DNA from: Martinezella lusitana
GTDB lineage: Bacteria > Pseudomonadota > Alphaproteobacteria > Rhizobiales > Rhizobiaceae
DNA: 64,000 bases
NCBI RefSeq assembly: GCF_010668395.1
Contig: NZ_WUEY01000008.1
Coordinates: 186,001 to 250,000, forward strand
Reading direction: 5' to 3'
In this document: one piece after another, positions 42,148-50,354 of the stretch
How positions within the stretch are numbered: the stretch's first letter is position 1
Layout: the number at the start of each line of letters is the position of its first letter
Made by a program: the position numbers and the translations under genes
The notes under the pieces: model-generated
What the model was told of the DNA's origin: nothing
What the model saw: only the letters and a program-made list of their open reading frames with translations
The model's database searches: none

Positions 42148-43086
42148 ATGTCCTATCTTGATAACGTGCGTGTCTTCGTTCGCGTGGTCGAACTCGGTAC
42201 CCTCTCGGCAGCAGGGCGTGACCAGCGTGTCACGCCTGCGGTCGCGAGCAATCGCATCAAGGAACTCGAGCGTCATCTCGGCGTGCGTCTCTTCAACCGC
42301 ACGACGCGCAAGCTCTCGCCGACCGAGCACGGCCGCGTCTTCTACGAGAAGGCCGTGAAGATCATCGAGGCTGTCAATGAGGCGGAGGCGGCCATCGCCG
42401 ATCTCTCGCGCAACCCGAAGGGATCGCTCAGGATCACTGCGCCGCTCGGCATCGGCCGTAGGCTGATCGCATCGGGCATTCCGGAATTCCACGATAAGTA
42501 CCCGGATATCGAAGTGCGCGTCCGCCTGTCGGATCACAATGTCGATATCCTTGCCGAAGGGGTCGATGTCGCCTTCAAGCTCGGTGTGCTGGAAGATTCG
42601 AACCTGCGCATGCGCGGCATCCTCAACTGCGAGCGGGTGCTCTGCGCTTCCCCGGCCTATCTTGCGCATCGCGGCGTGCCGCCAGGTGCGGACGCCTTGA
42701 TCGCCGACAAGCATGACTGTCTTCTGCTGCGCTATCCCGGCTCGAAGGAATATTTCTGGACGCTGATGACGGCCGAAGGTCCCCGCAAATTCGAAGTGGC
42801 CGGCCCCTACGACAGCGACGACGGCGATGTGCTCACCCAATGGGCTCTGGAAGACCGCGGCATCATCAACAAGCCGTTGTTCGAGGTGAAGGCCTATCTC
42901 AAGGAGGGCCGGCTGGTGGAAATCCTGAAGGAGAGCCCGCCGGCTCCCGTTCAGCTCGCCGCCATCTACCCGCACAAGCGTTTCCAGGACCCGAAGGTCC
43001 GGCTGATGATCGATTTCATGGCGGAGCGCTGTCAGCGGCTGATCGGCAAATTGCTTGAGGAGGAGCCGGTGGCCGCAGTTTCGTGA
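42148..43086 (+). CDS. LysR-family transcriptional regulator
   Basis: A 312-residue regulator with N-terminal HTH (LDNVRVFVRVVELGTLSAAGRDQRVTPAVASNRIKELERHLGVRLFNRTTRKLSPTEHG) and a C-terminal effector domain (GSLRITAPLGIGRRLIASGIPEFHDKYPDIEVRV). It is divergent from puuD and probably activates the puuD-guaD operon in response to a purine such as urate or xanthine. The start at 42148 follows GAAAGG; an ATG five codons upstream is possible. Confidence 0.88.
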   Translation: MSYLDNVRVFVRVVELGTLSAAGRDQRVTPAVASNRIKELERHLGVRLFNRTTRKLSPTEHGRVFYEKAVKIIEAVNEAEAAIADLSRNPKGSLRITAPLGIGRRLIASGIPEFHDKYPDIEVRVRLSDHNVDILAEGVDVAFKLGVLEDSNLRMRGILNCERVLCASPAYLAHRGVPPGADALIADKHDCLLLRYPGSKEYFWTLMTAEGPRKFEVAGPYDSDDGDVLTQWALEDRGIINKPLFEVKAYLKEGRLVEILKESPPAPVQLAAIYPHKRFQDPKVRLMIDFMAERCQRLIGKLLEEEPVAAVS

Positions 43087-43134
43087 CTGAGGCCGCAGGT
43101 TGATCTCTGCTTGATTCAGGCCGGGCGAGATCAT

Positions 43135-43156
43135 ATATGACTACCGGTGGTCATAT
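43135..43156. promoter_or_regulatory. 22-bp palindromic operator of the Phd/PIN pair
   Basis: ATATGAC at 43135-43141 and GTCATAT at 43150-43156 surround TACCGGTG; with the ACCGGT centre only one base pair departs from perfect symmetry. It ends 11 nt before the antitoxin ATG, where an autorepressor would block transcription. Confidence 0.65.
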
Positions 43157-43167
43157 GGAGGCGCGGC

Positions 43168-43419
43168 ATGAAGGAAATCCAGCTCAAGGACGCGAAGGCG
43201 ACGCTTTCTGCTGTGGTTGATCAAGCCGTGGCCGGTGAGCCGACGGTCATTACCCGCCATGGCCGGAAGGAAGCCGTGCTGGTTTCCTTCGAAGAATGGC
43301 AACGGGTTTCCAAAGTACCGGATTTCGCCGACCTGCTTTTGGTCTTTCCGGGCGAGCCGGCGGATATTCCGCAACGATCGCGGAAGCCCGCCCGTGCGCT
43401 GCGTGAAGACGGCTTTTGA
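43168..43419 (+). CDS. Phd/YefM-type antitoxin
   Basis: An 83-residue protein with the Phd/YefM fold: MKEIQLKDAKATLSAVVDQAVAGEPTVITRHGRKEAVLVSFEEWQRV, where the DAK-TLSAVVD helix and the RHG-KEAVLVS strands match the DNA-binding N-terminal domain. GGAGG precedes the ATG. Its stop overlaps the PIN toxin start. Confidence 0.88.
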   Translation: MKEIQLKDAKATLSAVVDQAVAGEPTVITRHGRKEAVLVSFEEWQRVSKVPDFADLLLVFPGEPADIPQRSRKPARALREDGF

Positions 43420-43862
43420 TCTTGTATCTCCTGGATACCAATATCGTGTCGGCCGATGCGCCGACCAAGCGCCATGTCGGCGTTGATGCGTTCGCGGCCT
43501 GGATGCGCGCCAATAGTGACCGACTTTATCTTTCGGCAATCACCATAGCCGAGATCGAGGCGGGCATCGCCCGTGCCGTCAGGATCGGGGCGACGACGAA
43601 GGCGGAGCATTTGCGCCGTTGGCTTGCGGCGGTGGAACATTTCTATGGCGGCCGCATCCTGCCGTTCGGAATTGAAGAGGCAAGACACGCTGGCCTGATG
43701 CTTGACCGGGCGCGTGCTCACGACCCCGGATTCGAGGACATTGCCATCGCCGCGACTGCTGCTGCGCACGGCCTCACCGTCTTGACGGCCAACGAGCGTC
43801 ATTTCGAACCGCTTGGCGTGCCCTTCGCAAATCCCCTGAAGCAGTTACCTGCCATCCGATAA
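43416..43862 (+). CDS. PIN-domain toxin (VapC/FitB-like)
   Basis: A 148-residue PIN-domain ribonuclease. The acidic active site is visible: LLDTNIVS (first Asp), TIAEIEAGI (Glu), and DPGFEDIAIAATAAAHGLTVLTANERHF (the C-terminal Asp residues). No ATG is available; a TTG at 43416 overlaps the antitoxin stop by 4 nt (TTGA), with a second TTG two codons later. VapC/FitB toxins usually cleave tRNA or other RNA. The system is inserted between the puuD and xdh parts of the purine cluster. Confidence 0.86.
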   Translation: MILYLLDTNIVSADAPTKRHVGVDAFAAWMRANSDRLYLSAITIAEIEAGIARAVRIGATTKAEHLRRWLAAVEHFYGGRILPFGIEEARHAGLMLDRARAHDPGFEDIAIAATAAAHGLTVLTANERHFEPLGVPFANPLKQLPAIR

Positions 43863-43919
43863 CTGGCAGCGCCGTGATTGAAGCGGGTATACAGGACGAA
43901 GAACACGGCGGATCCGTCT

Positions 43920-44768
43920 CTAGCGATTGGTGGTCGCGGTGAGCCTTGCGCGATCTGTCGCCCAGGTCAGCGCCGCCGTCATGATCTCGGCGGCGGCAAG
44001 GGTCGCGATGACGGTGGGGCGCTTGTCCTTCACCGCCGTTCCGCCGATCGGGCAGATGAGACGGTCGAAAAGTGCCGCCTGGCCGGTCTCCCGCGACAGC
44101 CAGTTGCGGAAGGTGGCGCGTTTCGTCTTCGAGCCGATCATGCCGACATAGGCGGCATCCGCGCGTTTCAGCGCCTCGGCGGTAATGAGGAAATCGAGGG
44201 CGTGGTCATGGGTCAGGATCACGAAGCTGCTGCCGGCCGGCGCGTCGCGCACGACGGCTTCCGGCATGGCGGTCAGGCAGGTCTCGATACGCGGCACGTT
44301 GGAGGCGGTCAGTTCTTCTTCCCGCGTGTCCACCAGCACGACGCGCAGCGGCGCGAGCGAAAGCGCCATGGCGAGTGCATCGCCGACATGGCCGGCACCG
44401 AAAACATAGACATGCGGTCGTGCCGCCATTTCCCGATCGCTGCGGGCGACGAGATCGTTCGCAAGCTCCGGGTTGAGCGCCGCAAAGGCAAGGCCCACGC
44501 GGCCGCCGCAGCATTGTCCGATCTCCGGGCCGAGCGGCACGTTCATCGGCTCTGCCGCAAGGCCGGAACGCAATGCCCGCCGCGCCTGGTCGATTGCCAT
44601 GTATTCGAGTTGCCCGCCGCCGATCGTCGCAAAGATCGCCCGCTCCGACACCAGCATCCAGGCATCGGTATCGCGTGGCGCGGAGCCTGCGACACCCGTC
44701 ACCTCGACGAGGATCGACGCCGGCTCGCGGCGCAGAAAATCCCGGATGTCCTCACGCGCGGCAGGCAT
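43920..44768 (-). CDS. xdhC: Xanthine dehydrogenase accessory protein XdhC
   Basis: A 282-residue maturation factor that loads the sulfurated molybdenum cofactor into xanthine dehydrogenase. Family features: VTGVAGSAPRDTDAWMLV with GGGQLEYMAIDQARRAL, CCGGRVGLAF (cysteine pair), the Rossmann-like HVYVFGAGHVGDALAMAL, and AAYVGMIGSKTKRATF. It is the last gene of uraH-xdhA-xdhB-xdhC, 4 nt after xdhB. No xdhC-independent factor is needed nearby. Confidence 0.93.
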   Translation of the reverse strand: MPAAREDIRDFLRREPASILVEVTGVAGSAPRDTDAWMLVSERAIFATIGGGQLEYMAIDQARRALRSGLAAEPMNVPLGPEIGQCCGGRVGLAFAALNPELANDLVARSDREMAARPHVYVFGAGHVGDALAMALSLAPLRVVLVDTREEELTASNVPRIETCLTAMPEAVVRDAPAGSSFVILTHDHALDFLITAEALKRADAAYVGMIGSKTKRATFRNWLSRETGQAALFDRLICPIGGTAVKDKRPTVIATLAAAEIMTAALTWATDRARLTATTNR

Positions 44769-44772
44769 GACT

Positions 44773-47127
44773 TCACTCCTTTTGCATAGCCTTCAGGCGC
44801 TCGATCGCCATCAGTACCCGCTCTGGCGTTGCCGGCGCATCGAGACGCGGGCAGATCTTGTGGTCGGCGACGCTTGCCACCGCATCCGAAAGGGCGTGCA
44901 GGACGGCAAGGCCGAGTGGCAGCGGCGGTTCGCCGACCGCCTTGGAACGATGGATGGTCGGCTCATAGGCTTCCGACCAGTCGGTCAAGGCCACATTGAA
45001 AATCTTCGGCCGGTCGGATGCAAGCGGGATCTTGTATGTCGAGGGCGCATGCGTTCTCAGGCGCCCCTTGCCATCCCACCAAAGCTCTTCCGTCGTCAGC
45101 CAGCCCATGCCCTGGATGAAGCCGCCTTCGATCTGGCCGATATCGATCGCCCTGTTCAGCGAACGGCCGGTATCGTGCAGAATATCCGTGCGTTCCACCA
45201 CATATTCACCGGTCAGCGTGTCGATCGACACCTCCGAGCAAGCCGCGCCATAGGCGTAATAGTAGAAGGCGTGGCCGCGGCCCGCCTTGCGGTCCCAATG
45301 GATCTTCGGCGTCTTGTAGAAGCCGGCGGCGGAAAGCTGGACACGCGCCATATAGGCCTTCTTGATGAGATCGTCGAAGGGCATCTCGACATCGCCGATC
45401 CGCACGCGATTGGGCAGGAATACCACCTTCTCGCGGGGCACCTGATGGCTTTCCGCGGCGAAGGCGATCAGCCGGTCCTTGATCTGGCGCGCGGCGTTCT
45501 GCGCCGCCATGCCGTTAAGATCGGCGCCGGAGGACGCGGCGGTCGGTGAGGTGTTCGGCACCTTGGCGGTGGTTGTCGCCGTGATTTTTACCCGGTCGAG
45601 ATCGATCTGGAATTCTTCCGCCACGACCTGCGCCACCTTCAGATGCAGGCCTTGCCCCATTTCCGTGCCGCCATGGTTCATGTGCACGGAACCGTCGCTA
45701 TAGACATGCACCAGCGCGCCGGCCTGGTTCGATTCGGTCTTGGTGAAGGAAATGCCGAACTTCACCGGGGTCAGCGCGATGCCGCGCTTGACGATGCGGC
45801 TTTTCGCATTGAATTCGGCGATGGCCTTGCGGCGCCCGGCATAATCGGCGCTTTCCTCCAGTTCGGCGACGATGCGCTGGATGATGCAATCCTCGACCTT
45901 CTGGTGATAGGGGGTGAGGTTGCGTTCGCCGTCGACGCCCATCGCGTCATAAAAATTCAGCTTGCGGATTTCGAGCGGGTCCTTGCCGACGGCGAAGGAG
46001 ACCTCGTCGATGACGCGCTCGGCGCCGACCATGCCCTGGGGGCCGCCGAAGCCGCGAAAGGCGGTGTTGGAGACGGTATTGGTGTAAAGCGGCGCCGACT
46101 TCGCATGAACATGCGGAAAGAAATAGGCATTGTCGCAGTGAAACAGCGCGCGGTCGCCGACGGGGCCGGAAAGGTCGGCGGAAAATCCCGCCCGAAGGGC
46201 GAAGGTGTAGTCGATCCCGAGGATGCGACCCTCGTCGTCGAAGCCGACATCGTAGTCGATGGCAAAATCGTGCCGCTTGCCGGTGGCGACCATGTCCTCG
46301 TCGCGGTCGAGCCGGACCTTGACGGCGCGTTTCAGCTTCTTGGCGGCAATCGCAGCGATCGCTGCGCATTGGTTCGCCTGGGTTTCCTTGCCGCCGAAGC
46401 CGCCACCCATGCGGCGGACCTCGATCGTCACGGCGTTGCTCGGCACGCCGAGCGCATGGGCGACCATATGCTGCGTCTCGCTCGGGCCTTGGGTGGAGCA
46501 ATAGACGGCGACCTCGTCGTCTTCGCCGGGCACGGCGAGCGAGATCTGGCCTTCGAGATAGAAATGGTCCTGGCCGCCGAGCCGCATCCGCCCCGTCACG
46601 CGCCGCGGAGCACTTGCAAGGGCCGCAGCCGCATCGCCACGCTTCAGCGTCAGCGGCGTGACGACCTGGCGATGGGTCGAAACGTCGAGATCCCAGATGT
46701 CGATATCGGCCGGCAATTCCTCATATTCGATCTTTGCCAGCCGCGCGGCACGGCGGGCCTGCTCGCGCGTTTCGGCGATCACGCAGAAGATCGGCTGGCC
46801 ATGAAACTCGACCTTGCCGGCGGCAAGCACCGGGTCGTCGTGCATATAGGACGGCGAGATGTCGTTGACGCCGGGCACGTCCTCATGGGTGAGGACGGTG
46901 ACGACGCCGGGGGCGGCGCGCACGGCGGTAAGATCGACGGACTTCAGGATGCCATGCGCCACGGTCGACAGGCCGAGGCCGGCATGCAGCGTGCCCGTCG
47001 GTTCCGTGATGTCATCGATATAGACGGCCGTGCCGGAGACATGCTTGTGAGCCGAATCATGGCGGGGACTGGAATGAACCCCGCCAACGATGGTCTCGGT
47101 CTTGAGGTGTGGGGTGTGCTTGTTCAT
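44773..47127 (-). CDS. xdhB: Xanthine dehydrogenase molybdopterin-binding subunit
   Basis: A 784-residue large subunit that oxidises hypoxanthine to xanthine and urate at a molybdenum centre. Moco-binding motifs are RRMGGGFGGKETQANQCAAI and NTAFRGFGGPQGMVGAERVIDE; the C-terminal KAVGEPPLPLGLAVLHAL carries the catalytic glutamate. The N-terminal SARHDSAHKHVSGTAVYIDDI is standard. It is 3 nt downstream of xdhA; the two subunits form the enzyme together. Confidence 0.95.
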   Translation of the reverse strand: MNKHTPHLKTETIVGGVHSSPRHDSAHKHVSGTAVYIDDITEPTGTLHAGLGLSTVAHGILKSVDLTAVRAAPGVVTVLTHEDVPGVNDISPSYMHDDPVLAAGKVEFHGQPIFCVIAETREQARRAARLAKIEYEELPADIDIWDLDVSTHRQVVTPLTLKRGDAAAALASAPRRVTGRMRLGGQDHFYLEGQISLAVPGEDDEVAVYCSTQGPSETQHMVAHALGVPSNAVTIEVRRMGGGFGGKETQANQCAAIAAIAAKKLKRAVKVRLDRDEDMVATGKRHDFAIDYDVGFDDEGRILGIDYTFALRAGFSADLSGPVGDRALFHCDNAYFFPHVHAKSAPLYTNTVSNTAFRGFGGPQGMVGAERVIDEVSFAVGKDPLEIRKLNFYDAMGVDGERNLTPYHQKVEDCIIQRIVAELEESADYAGRRKAIAEFNAKSRIVKRGIALTPVKFGISFTKTESNQAGALVHVYSDGSVHMNHGGTEMGQGLHLKVAQVVAEEFQIDLDRVKITATTTAKVPNTSPTAASSGADLNGMAAQNAARQIKDRLIAFAAESHQVPREKVVFLPNRVRIGDVEMPFDDLIKKAYMARVQLSAAGFYKTPKIHWDRKAGRGHAFYYYAYGAACSEVSIDTLTGEYVVERTDILHDTGRSLNRAIDIGQIEGGFIQGMGWLTTEELWWDGKGRLRTHAPSTYKIPLASDRPKIFNVALTDWSEAYEPTIHRSKAVGEPPLPLGLAVLHALSDAVASVADHKICPRLDAPATPERVLMAIERLKAMQKE

Positions 47128-47130
47128 GGC

Positions 47131-48615
47131 TTACGCGGCCTCGTATCTGGACACCTGGGCCGGTGCCGCACTGGACGTCGTTTCCAGGTAGAAGCGCATC
47201 AGGAGGTTCCTTGCGGCGAGGGCACGATAGTCCGCGGTGGCGCGCATGTCGGATAGCGGCGAGTAGTCCTCGGCGTATTTCTCCATTGCCGTCTCCACGG
47301 TCTTTTCGTTCCAGGGCTGGCCGAGCAGCGCTTTTTCGACGGCGAAGGCCCGTTTCGGCGTTGCGGCCATGCCGCCATAGGCGATCCGGATCCCGGCAAC
47401 CGTGCCGTCGGCGGCAAGCGCCAGGCGGAAGGCGCCGAGCGTCGCCGTAATGTCCTCGTCCCGGCGCTTCGTCACCTTGTAGACGGCGAAATGTTCGCCT
47501 GTCGGCGGCACCGGGATATGCACGGCTTCGACGAATTCGCCGGGCTGGCGATCCTGCTTGCCATAGGCGACGAAAAAATCCTCGAGCGCGATGGTACGCC
47601 GGACAGTGCCTTTGCGCAAAGTGAGCGATGCGCCGAGCGCGATCAGGGGAGGCGGGGTGTCGCCGATCGGCGAGCCGTTGGCGATGTTGCCGCCGATCGT
47701 GCCCATGTTGCGCACCTGCTGGCCGCCGATGCGGGTGACCAGCGAGCCGAGCGCCGGAATATGCTGCGAAATCGTTTCAAGCGCTTCGGAGTAGGTGACG
47801 CCGGCGCCGATCGAGATGATGCCGTCTTGTACGGCAATCGACTTCAGCTCCTGCAGTCCGGCAATGAAGACCACCGGCGTGATGTCGCGCATGTGCTTGG
47901 TGACCCAGAGGCCGACGTCGGTGGAGCCCGCCACCACCGTCGCGGTCGGCGACGTTTCGAGGACCGAGGCGAAATCATCGAGGCTCGCGGGCACGATCAG
48001 CCGATGACGTCCGTCGCCGATTTCGACGCGCGTGCCGTCGCCGAGGGACTTGAGCCGCACGATCATCGTTTCGCGCTCGACAAGCAGAGGGTCGTCTTGC
48101 GTCCCGCCATAGCTGGAAATGGCGCGCGCGGCACGCAGGATCGGCTCATAGCCGGTGCAGCGACAGAGGTTGCCCTGCAGCGCCGTTTCGATCTGCCGGT
48201 CCGTCGGGTTCGGCGTCTGCATCCAGAGGCCATAGAGCGACATGACGAAGCCCGGCGTGCAGAAGCCGCATTGCGAGCCGTGAAGATCGACCATGGCCTG
48301 CTGCACCGGGTGCAGGCGATCGTCGCTGGGTGCGAGATGCTCGACCGTGACGACGTGGCAGCCGTCGAGCGAGCCGAGAAAACGGATACAGGCGTTGACG
48401 CTCTCATAGACGAGGCCGCCAGCCGGCGTCAGCCGTCCCACAAGCACCGTGCAGGCGCCGCAGTCTCCCTCGGCACAGCCTTCCTTGGTGCCCTTCAGCG
48501 CGCGGGAGAGCCGCAGCCAGTCGAGAAGCGTCTGGTCCGGCGCGACGTCGCTGAGAACGACGTCCTGACCGTTGAGGATGAAACGCAGTTCGGAGCGGAT
48601 TGTCGCGACGGCCAT
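47131..48615 (-). CDS. xdhA: Xanthine dehydrogenase small subunit (2Fe-2S / FAD)
   Basis: A 494-residue electron-transfer subunit. Two [2Fe-2S] clusters are bound by CAEGDCGACTVLVG with the following CIRFLGSLDGC, and by CGFCTPGFVMSLY with GNLCRCTGYEPI; the FAD domain contains TVVAGSTDVGLWVTKHM and the phosphate-binding GTIGGNIANGSPIGDTPP. It passes electrons from the XdhB molybdenum centre to NAD+. It follows uraH after 3 nt. Confidence 0.95.
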   Translation of the reverse strand: MAVATIRSELRFILNGQDVVLSDVAPDQTLLDWLRLSRALKGTKEGCAEGDCGACTVLVGRLTPAGGLVYESVNACIRFLGSLDGCHVVTVEHLAPSDDRLHPVQQAMVDLHGSQCGFCTPGFVMSLYGLWMQTPNPTDRQIETALQGNLCRCTGYEPILRAARAISSYGGTQDDPLLVERETMIVRLKSLGDGTRVEIGDGRHRLIVPASLDDFASVLETSPTATVVAGSTDVGLWVTKHMRDITPVVFIAGLQELKSIAVQDGIISIGAGVTYSEALETISQHIPALGSLVTRIGGQQVRNMGTIGGNIANGSPIGDTPPPLIALGASLTLRKGTVRRTIALEDFFVAYGKQDRQPGEFVEAVHIPVPPTGEHFAVYKVTKRRDEDITATLGAFRLALAADGTVAGIRIAYGGMAATPKRAFAVEKALLGQPWNEKTVETAMEKYAEDYSPLSDMRATADYRALAARNLLMRFYLETTSSAAPAQVSRYEAA

Positions 48616-48618
48616 GGT

Positions 48619-48984
48619 TCAGCTCCCGCGGTAGGTGGAGTAGCTGTAGGGCGAAAGAAGCAGCGGCACATGGTAGTGCGCGCCTTCGTCGGAAAGGCCG
48701 AAGCGGATCGGGACGACATCCAGAAACATCGGCCCCTCGGCTGAACGGCCCAGATAGTCACCGGCATGGAAGCGCAGCTCGTAGGTGCCCGCCTTCATGG
48801 TGTCGCCCGACAGGAGCGGCGCGTCGCAGCGGCCGTCCTCATTGGTCTCGGTGGACTTCAGGAGCTGCGCCGTGTCGCCATCGATGCGATAGAGATCGAT
48901 GCGCAGGCCCTGGGCGGGCTTGCCGAGCGCCGTGTCCAGCACATGGGTCGTGAGCCGGCCGGCTCCTTGCGAATGAGACTGCAT
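48619..48984 (-). CDS. uraH: 5-Hydroxyisourate hydrolase
   Basis: A 121-residue transthyretin-like enzyme hydrolysing 5-hydroxyisourate, the PuuD product, to OHCU. The N-terminal LTTHVLDTALGKPAQG, the DGRCDAPLL turn and the C-terminal SYSTYRGS tail are the family signatures; the catalytic His residues sit in THVLD and in HYHVPLLLSPY. It is the first gene of the xdh operon. No OHCU decarboxylase (uraD) or allantoinase (puuE) gene is in the window. Confidence 0.94.
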   Translation of the reverse strand: MQSHSQGAGRLTTHVLDTALGKPAQGLRIDLYRIDGDTAQLLKSTETNEDGRCDAPLLSGDTMKAGTYELRFHAGDYLGRSAEGPMFLDVVPIRFGLSDEGAHYHVPLLLSPYSYSTYRGS

Positions 48985-49615
48985 GTTTTTCTCCAGAACG
49001 TAGCACTCCTGCCTCCACTATCCGACAGGTCCATTCCACAGAAAAGCAGCGGGATCGTTCGAGACTTTCAAAATTTCCAAGGGGAATGGCGCGCGCGATT
49101 TGCGGTTAGAAATTGCTCATCGAAGACGTTTGGAGGAACGTTTCATGCGATATCGCCGTGACATGCATGGAATTGGCCGACGCTAGCAGCGTCTCGGCAC
49201 CTGCCTGACAGAGGGGCGGGCCGGAAATCCGCCCTGAATGACGATGTGGCCGACGCGCCGGGGCCCCGGATAACGCGCTCGGTCGATTTCGCAAGTGCCT
49301 GAGCAGGCATGCGCCGGGGAAACAAGTCTCTACCGAACGCGCATGTTCGCCGACAAGCGTGTCGTTGGACCATGATGTCCGACCTGCTTGTCCCAAGGTT
49401 TGCCGGACGCTGCGGGGATAGGGCGAGTTGGCCTGAAGCCCTGCATGGGCATCAATCGAATTATGGAAGCGGCGGCAGCATGTCCGCCAGGCGGAGCGCA
49501 TCCTGTGCTCCGGTCGAGCCCTGCTGTCCGCATTGCAGAACACGCATCGAATTTCGCAAACGTGCCGCCGGGCGAGGAGCGGGCGGCGTGGAAGAATGGA
49601 AACGGGAGAACATGG
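48985..49615. other. Long intergenic stretch, no gene recognised
   Basis: About 630 nt between the divergent uraH and ureidoglycolate lyase genes. Several open frames cross it, but none has a ribosome site or recognisable domain. Part of it may be a decayed coding region, because the frame of the lyase gene extends about 228 nt upstream of its start without a stop. No hairpin with a T-run was seen. Confidence 0.4.
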
Positions 49616-50101
49616 ATGAAAGTGATCGAAATACAGCCGCTGACAAGAGCCGCATTCGCCCCCTTCGGTGATGTGATCGAAATGGAGGGCGCGCATAGTT
49701 TCCCCATCAATGCCGGGAAGTGTATCCGCTACCACGACCTCGCGAAGATCGAGGTGACGGGTGAGAAGGCGCGCACGATGATCAGCTGGCTGCGCGGCGA
49801 ACCCTATGCCCTGCCGCTGGAGCTGCGAATGGTGGAGCGACATCCGCTCGGCAGCCAGGCCTTCGTTCCGCTGACGAGCAATCCTTTCCTGGTCGTCGCG
49901 GCCGAGGAAACGGAAAACGGTCCCGGTGAGCCGCGGGCCTTCCGCACGAAGCCGGGCCAGGGTGTCAACATCTGGCGCAATGTCTGGCACGGCATTCTTA
50001 CGCCGCTCGAGGGCATATCCGATTTCGTGGTCGTCGATCGCGGCGGCGAGGGCATCAATCTGGAGGAGCATTTCTATGAGGAACCGTTCCTGATCCGCTG
50101 A
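49616..50101 (+). CDS. allA: Ureidoglycolate lyase
   Basis: A 161-residue cupin-like enzyme splitting ureidoglycolate into glyoxylate and urea. Family features are IQPLTRAAFAPFGDVIEM, RYHDLAKIEV, MVERHPLGSQAFVPL and the C-terminal WRNVWHGILTPLEGISDFVVVDRGG. The ATG at 49616 has GGGAG at 7 nt, and the family begins exactly here; an upstream extension of the frame is not homologous in appearance. The glyoxylate formed enters the gcl operon 11-16 kb away. Confidence 0.93.
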   Translation: MKVIEIQPLTRAAFAPFGDVIEMEGAHSFPINAGKCIRYHDLAKIEVTGEKARTMISWLRGEPYALPLELRMVERHPLGSQAFVPLTSNPFLVVAAEETENGPGEPRAFRTKPGQGVNIWRNVWHGILTPLEGISDFVVVDRGGEGINLEEHFYEEPFLIR

Positions 50102-50127
50102 GCGGTTCGGGATCGGTCCTGATGCCA

Positions 50128-50157
50128 GAGAGGGCGCCGCAACCGCAGCGCCCTCTC
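50128..50157 (+). terminator. Hairpin after allA
   Basis: GAGAGGGCGC at 50128-50137 and its perfect complement at 50148-50157 with a 10-nt loop, 26 nt after the allA stop. No T-run follows, so its strength as terminator is uncertain. Confidence 0.55.
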
Positions 50158-50298
50158 CAACTGTTGCGGCAGAGGCAACCTACCCGTTTCCATCCATGGG
50201 TTGCCTGATGGTCTTTCGGAATTCCGCGATATCCTCGCATTCATCGCATGGGCGGCGAGCATTGCCAGCGCGATGCCGGTCGCAGCATTCCAGAACGT

Positions 50299-50335
50299 CA
50301 AAAATGGCCGGATCATTCCATCGAATGATCCGGCC
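50299..50335 (-). terminator. Rho-independent terminator of the AzgA-like gene
   Basis: Perfect 12-bp arms (GGCCGGATCATT at 50306-50317 and complement at 50324-50335) with a 6-nt loop. On the minus strand the stem is followed by ATTTTTG, the expected U-run, 20 nt after the permease stop. Confidence 0.8.
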
Positions 50336-50354
50336 TCATCACCTTATGCCGATG

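Noticed and set aside
45643..47256. 537-codon plus-strand frame opposite xdhB
   Set aside because: Antisense shadow; the xdhB motifs on the minus strand are unambiguous.
49106..50071. 321-codon minus-strand frame opposite allA and its upstream region
   Set aside because: Antisense to allA over half its length; no domain and no ribosome site.
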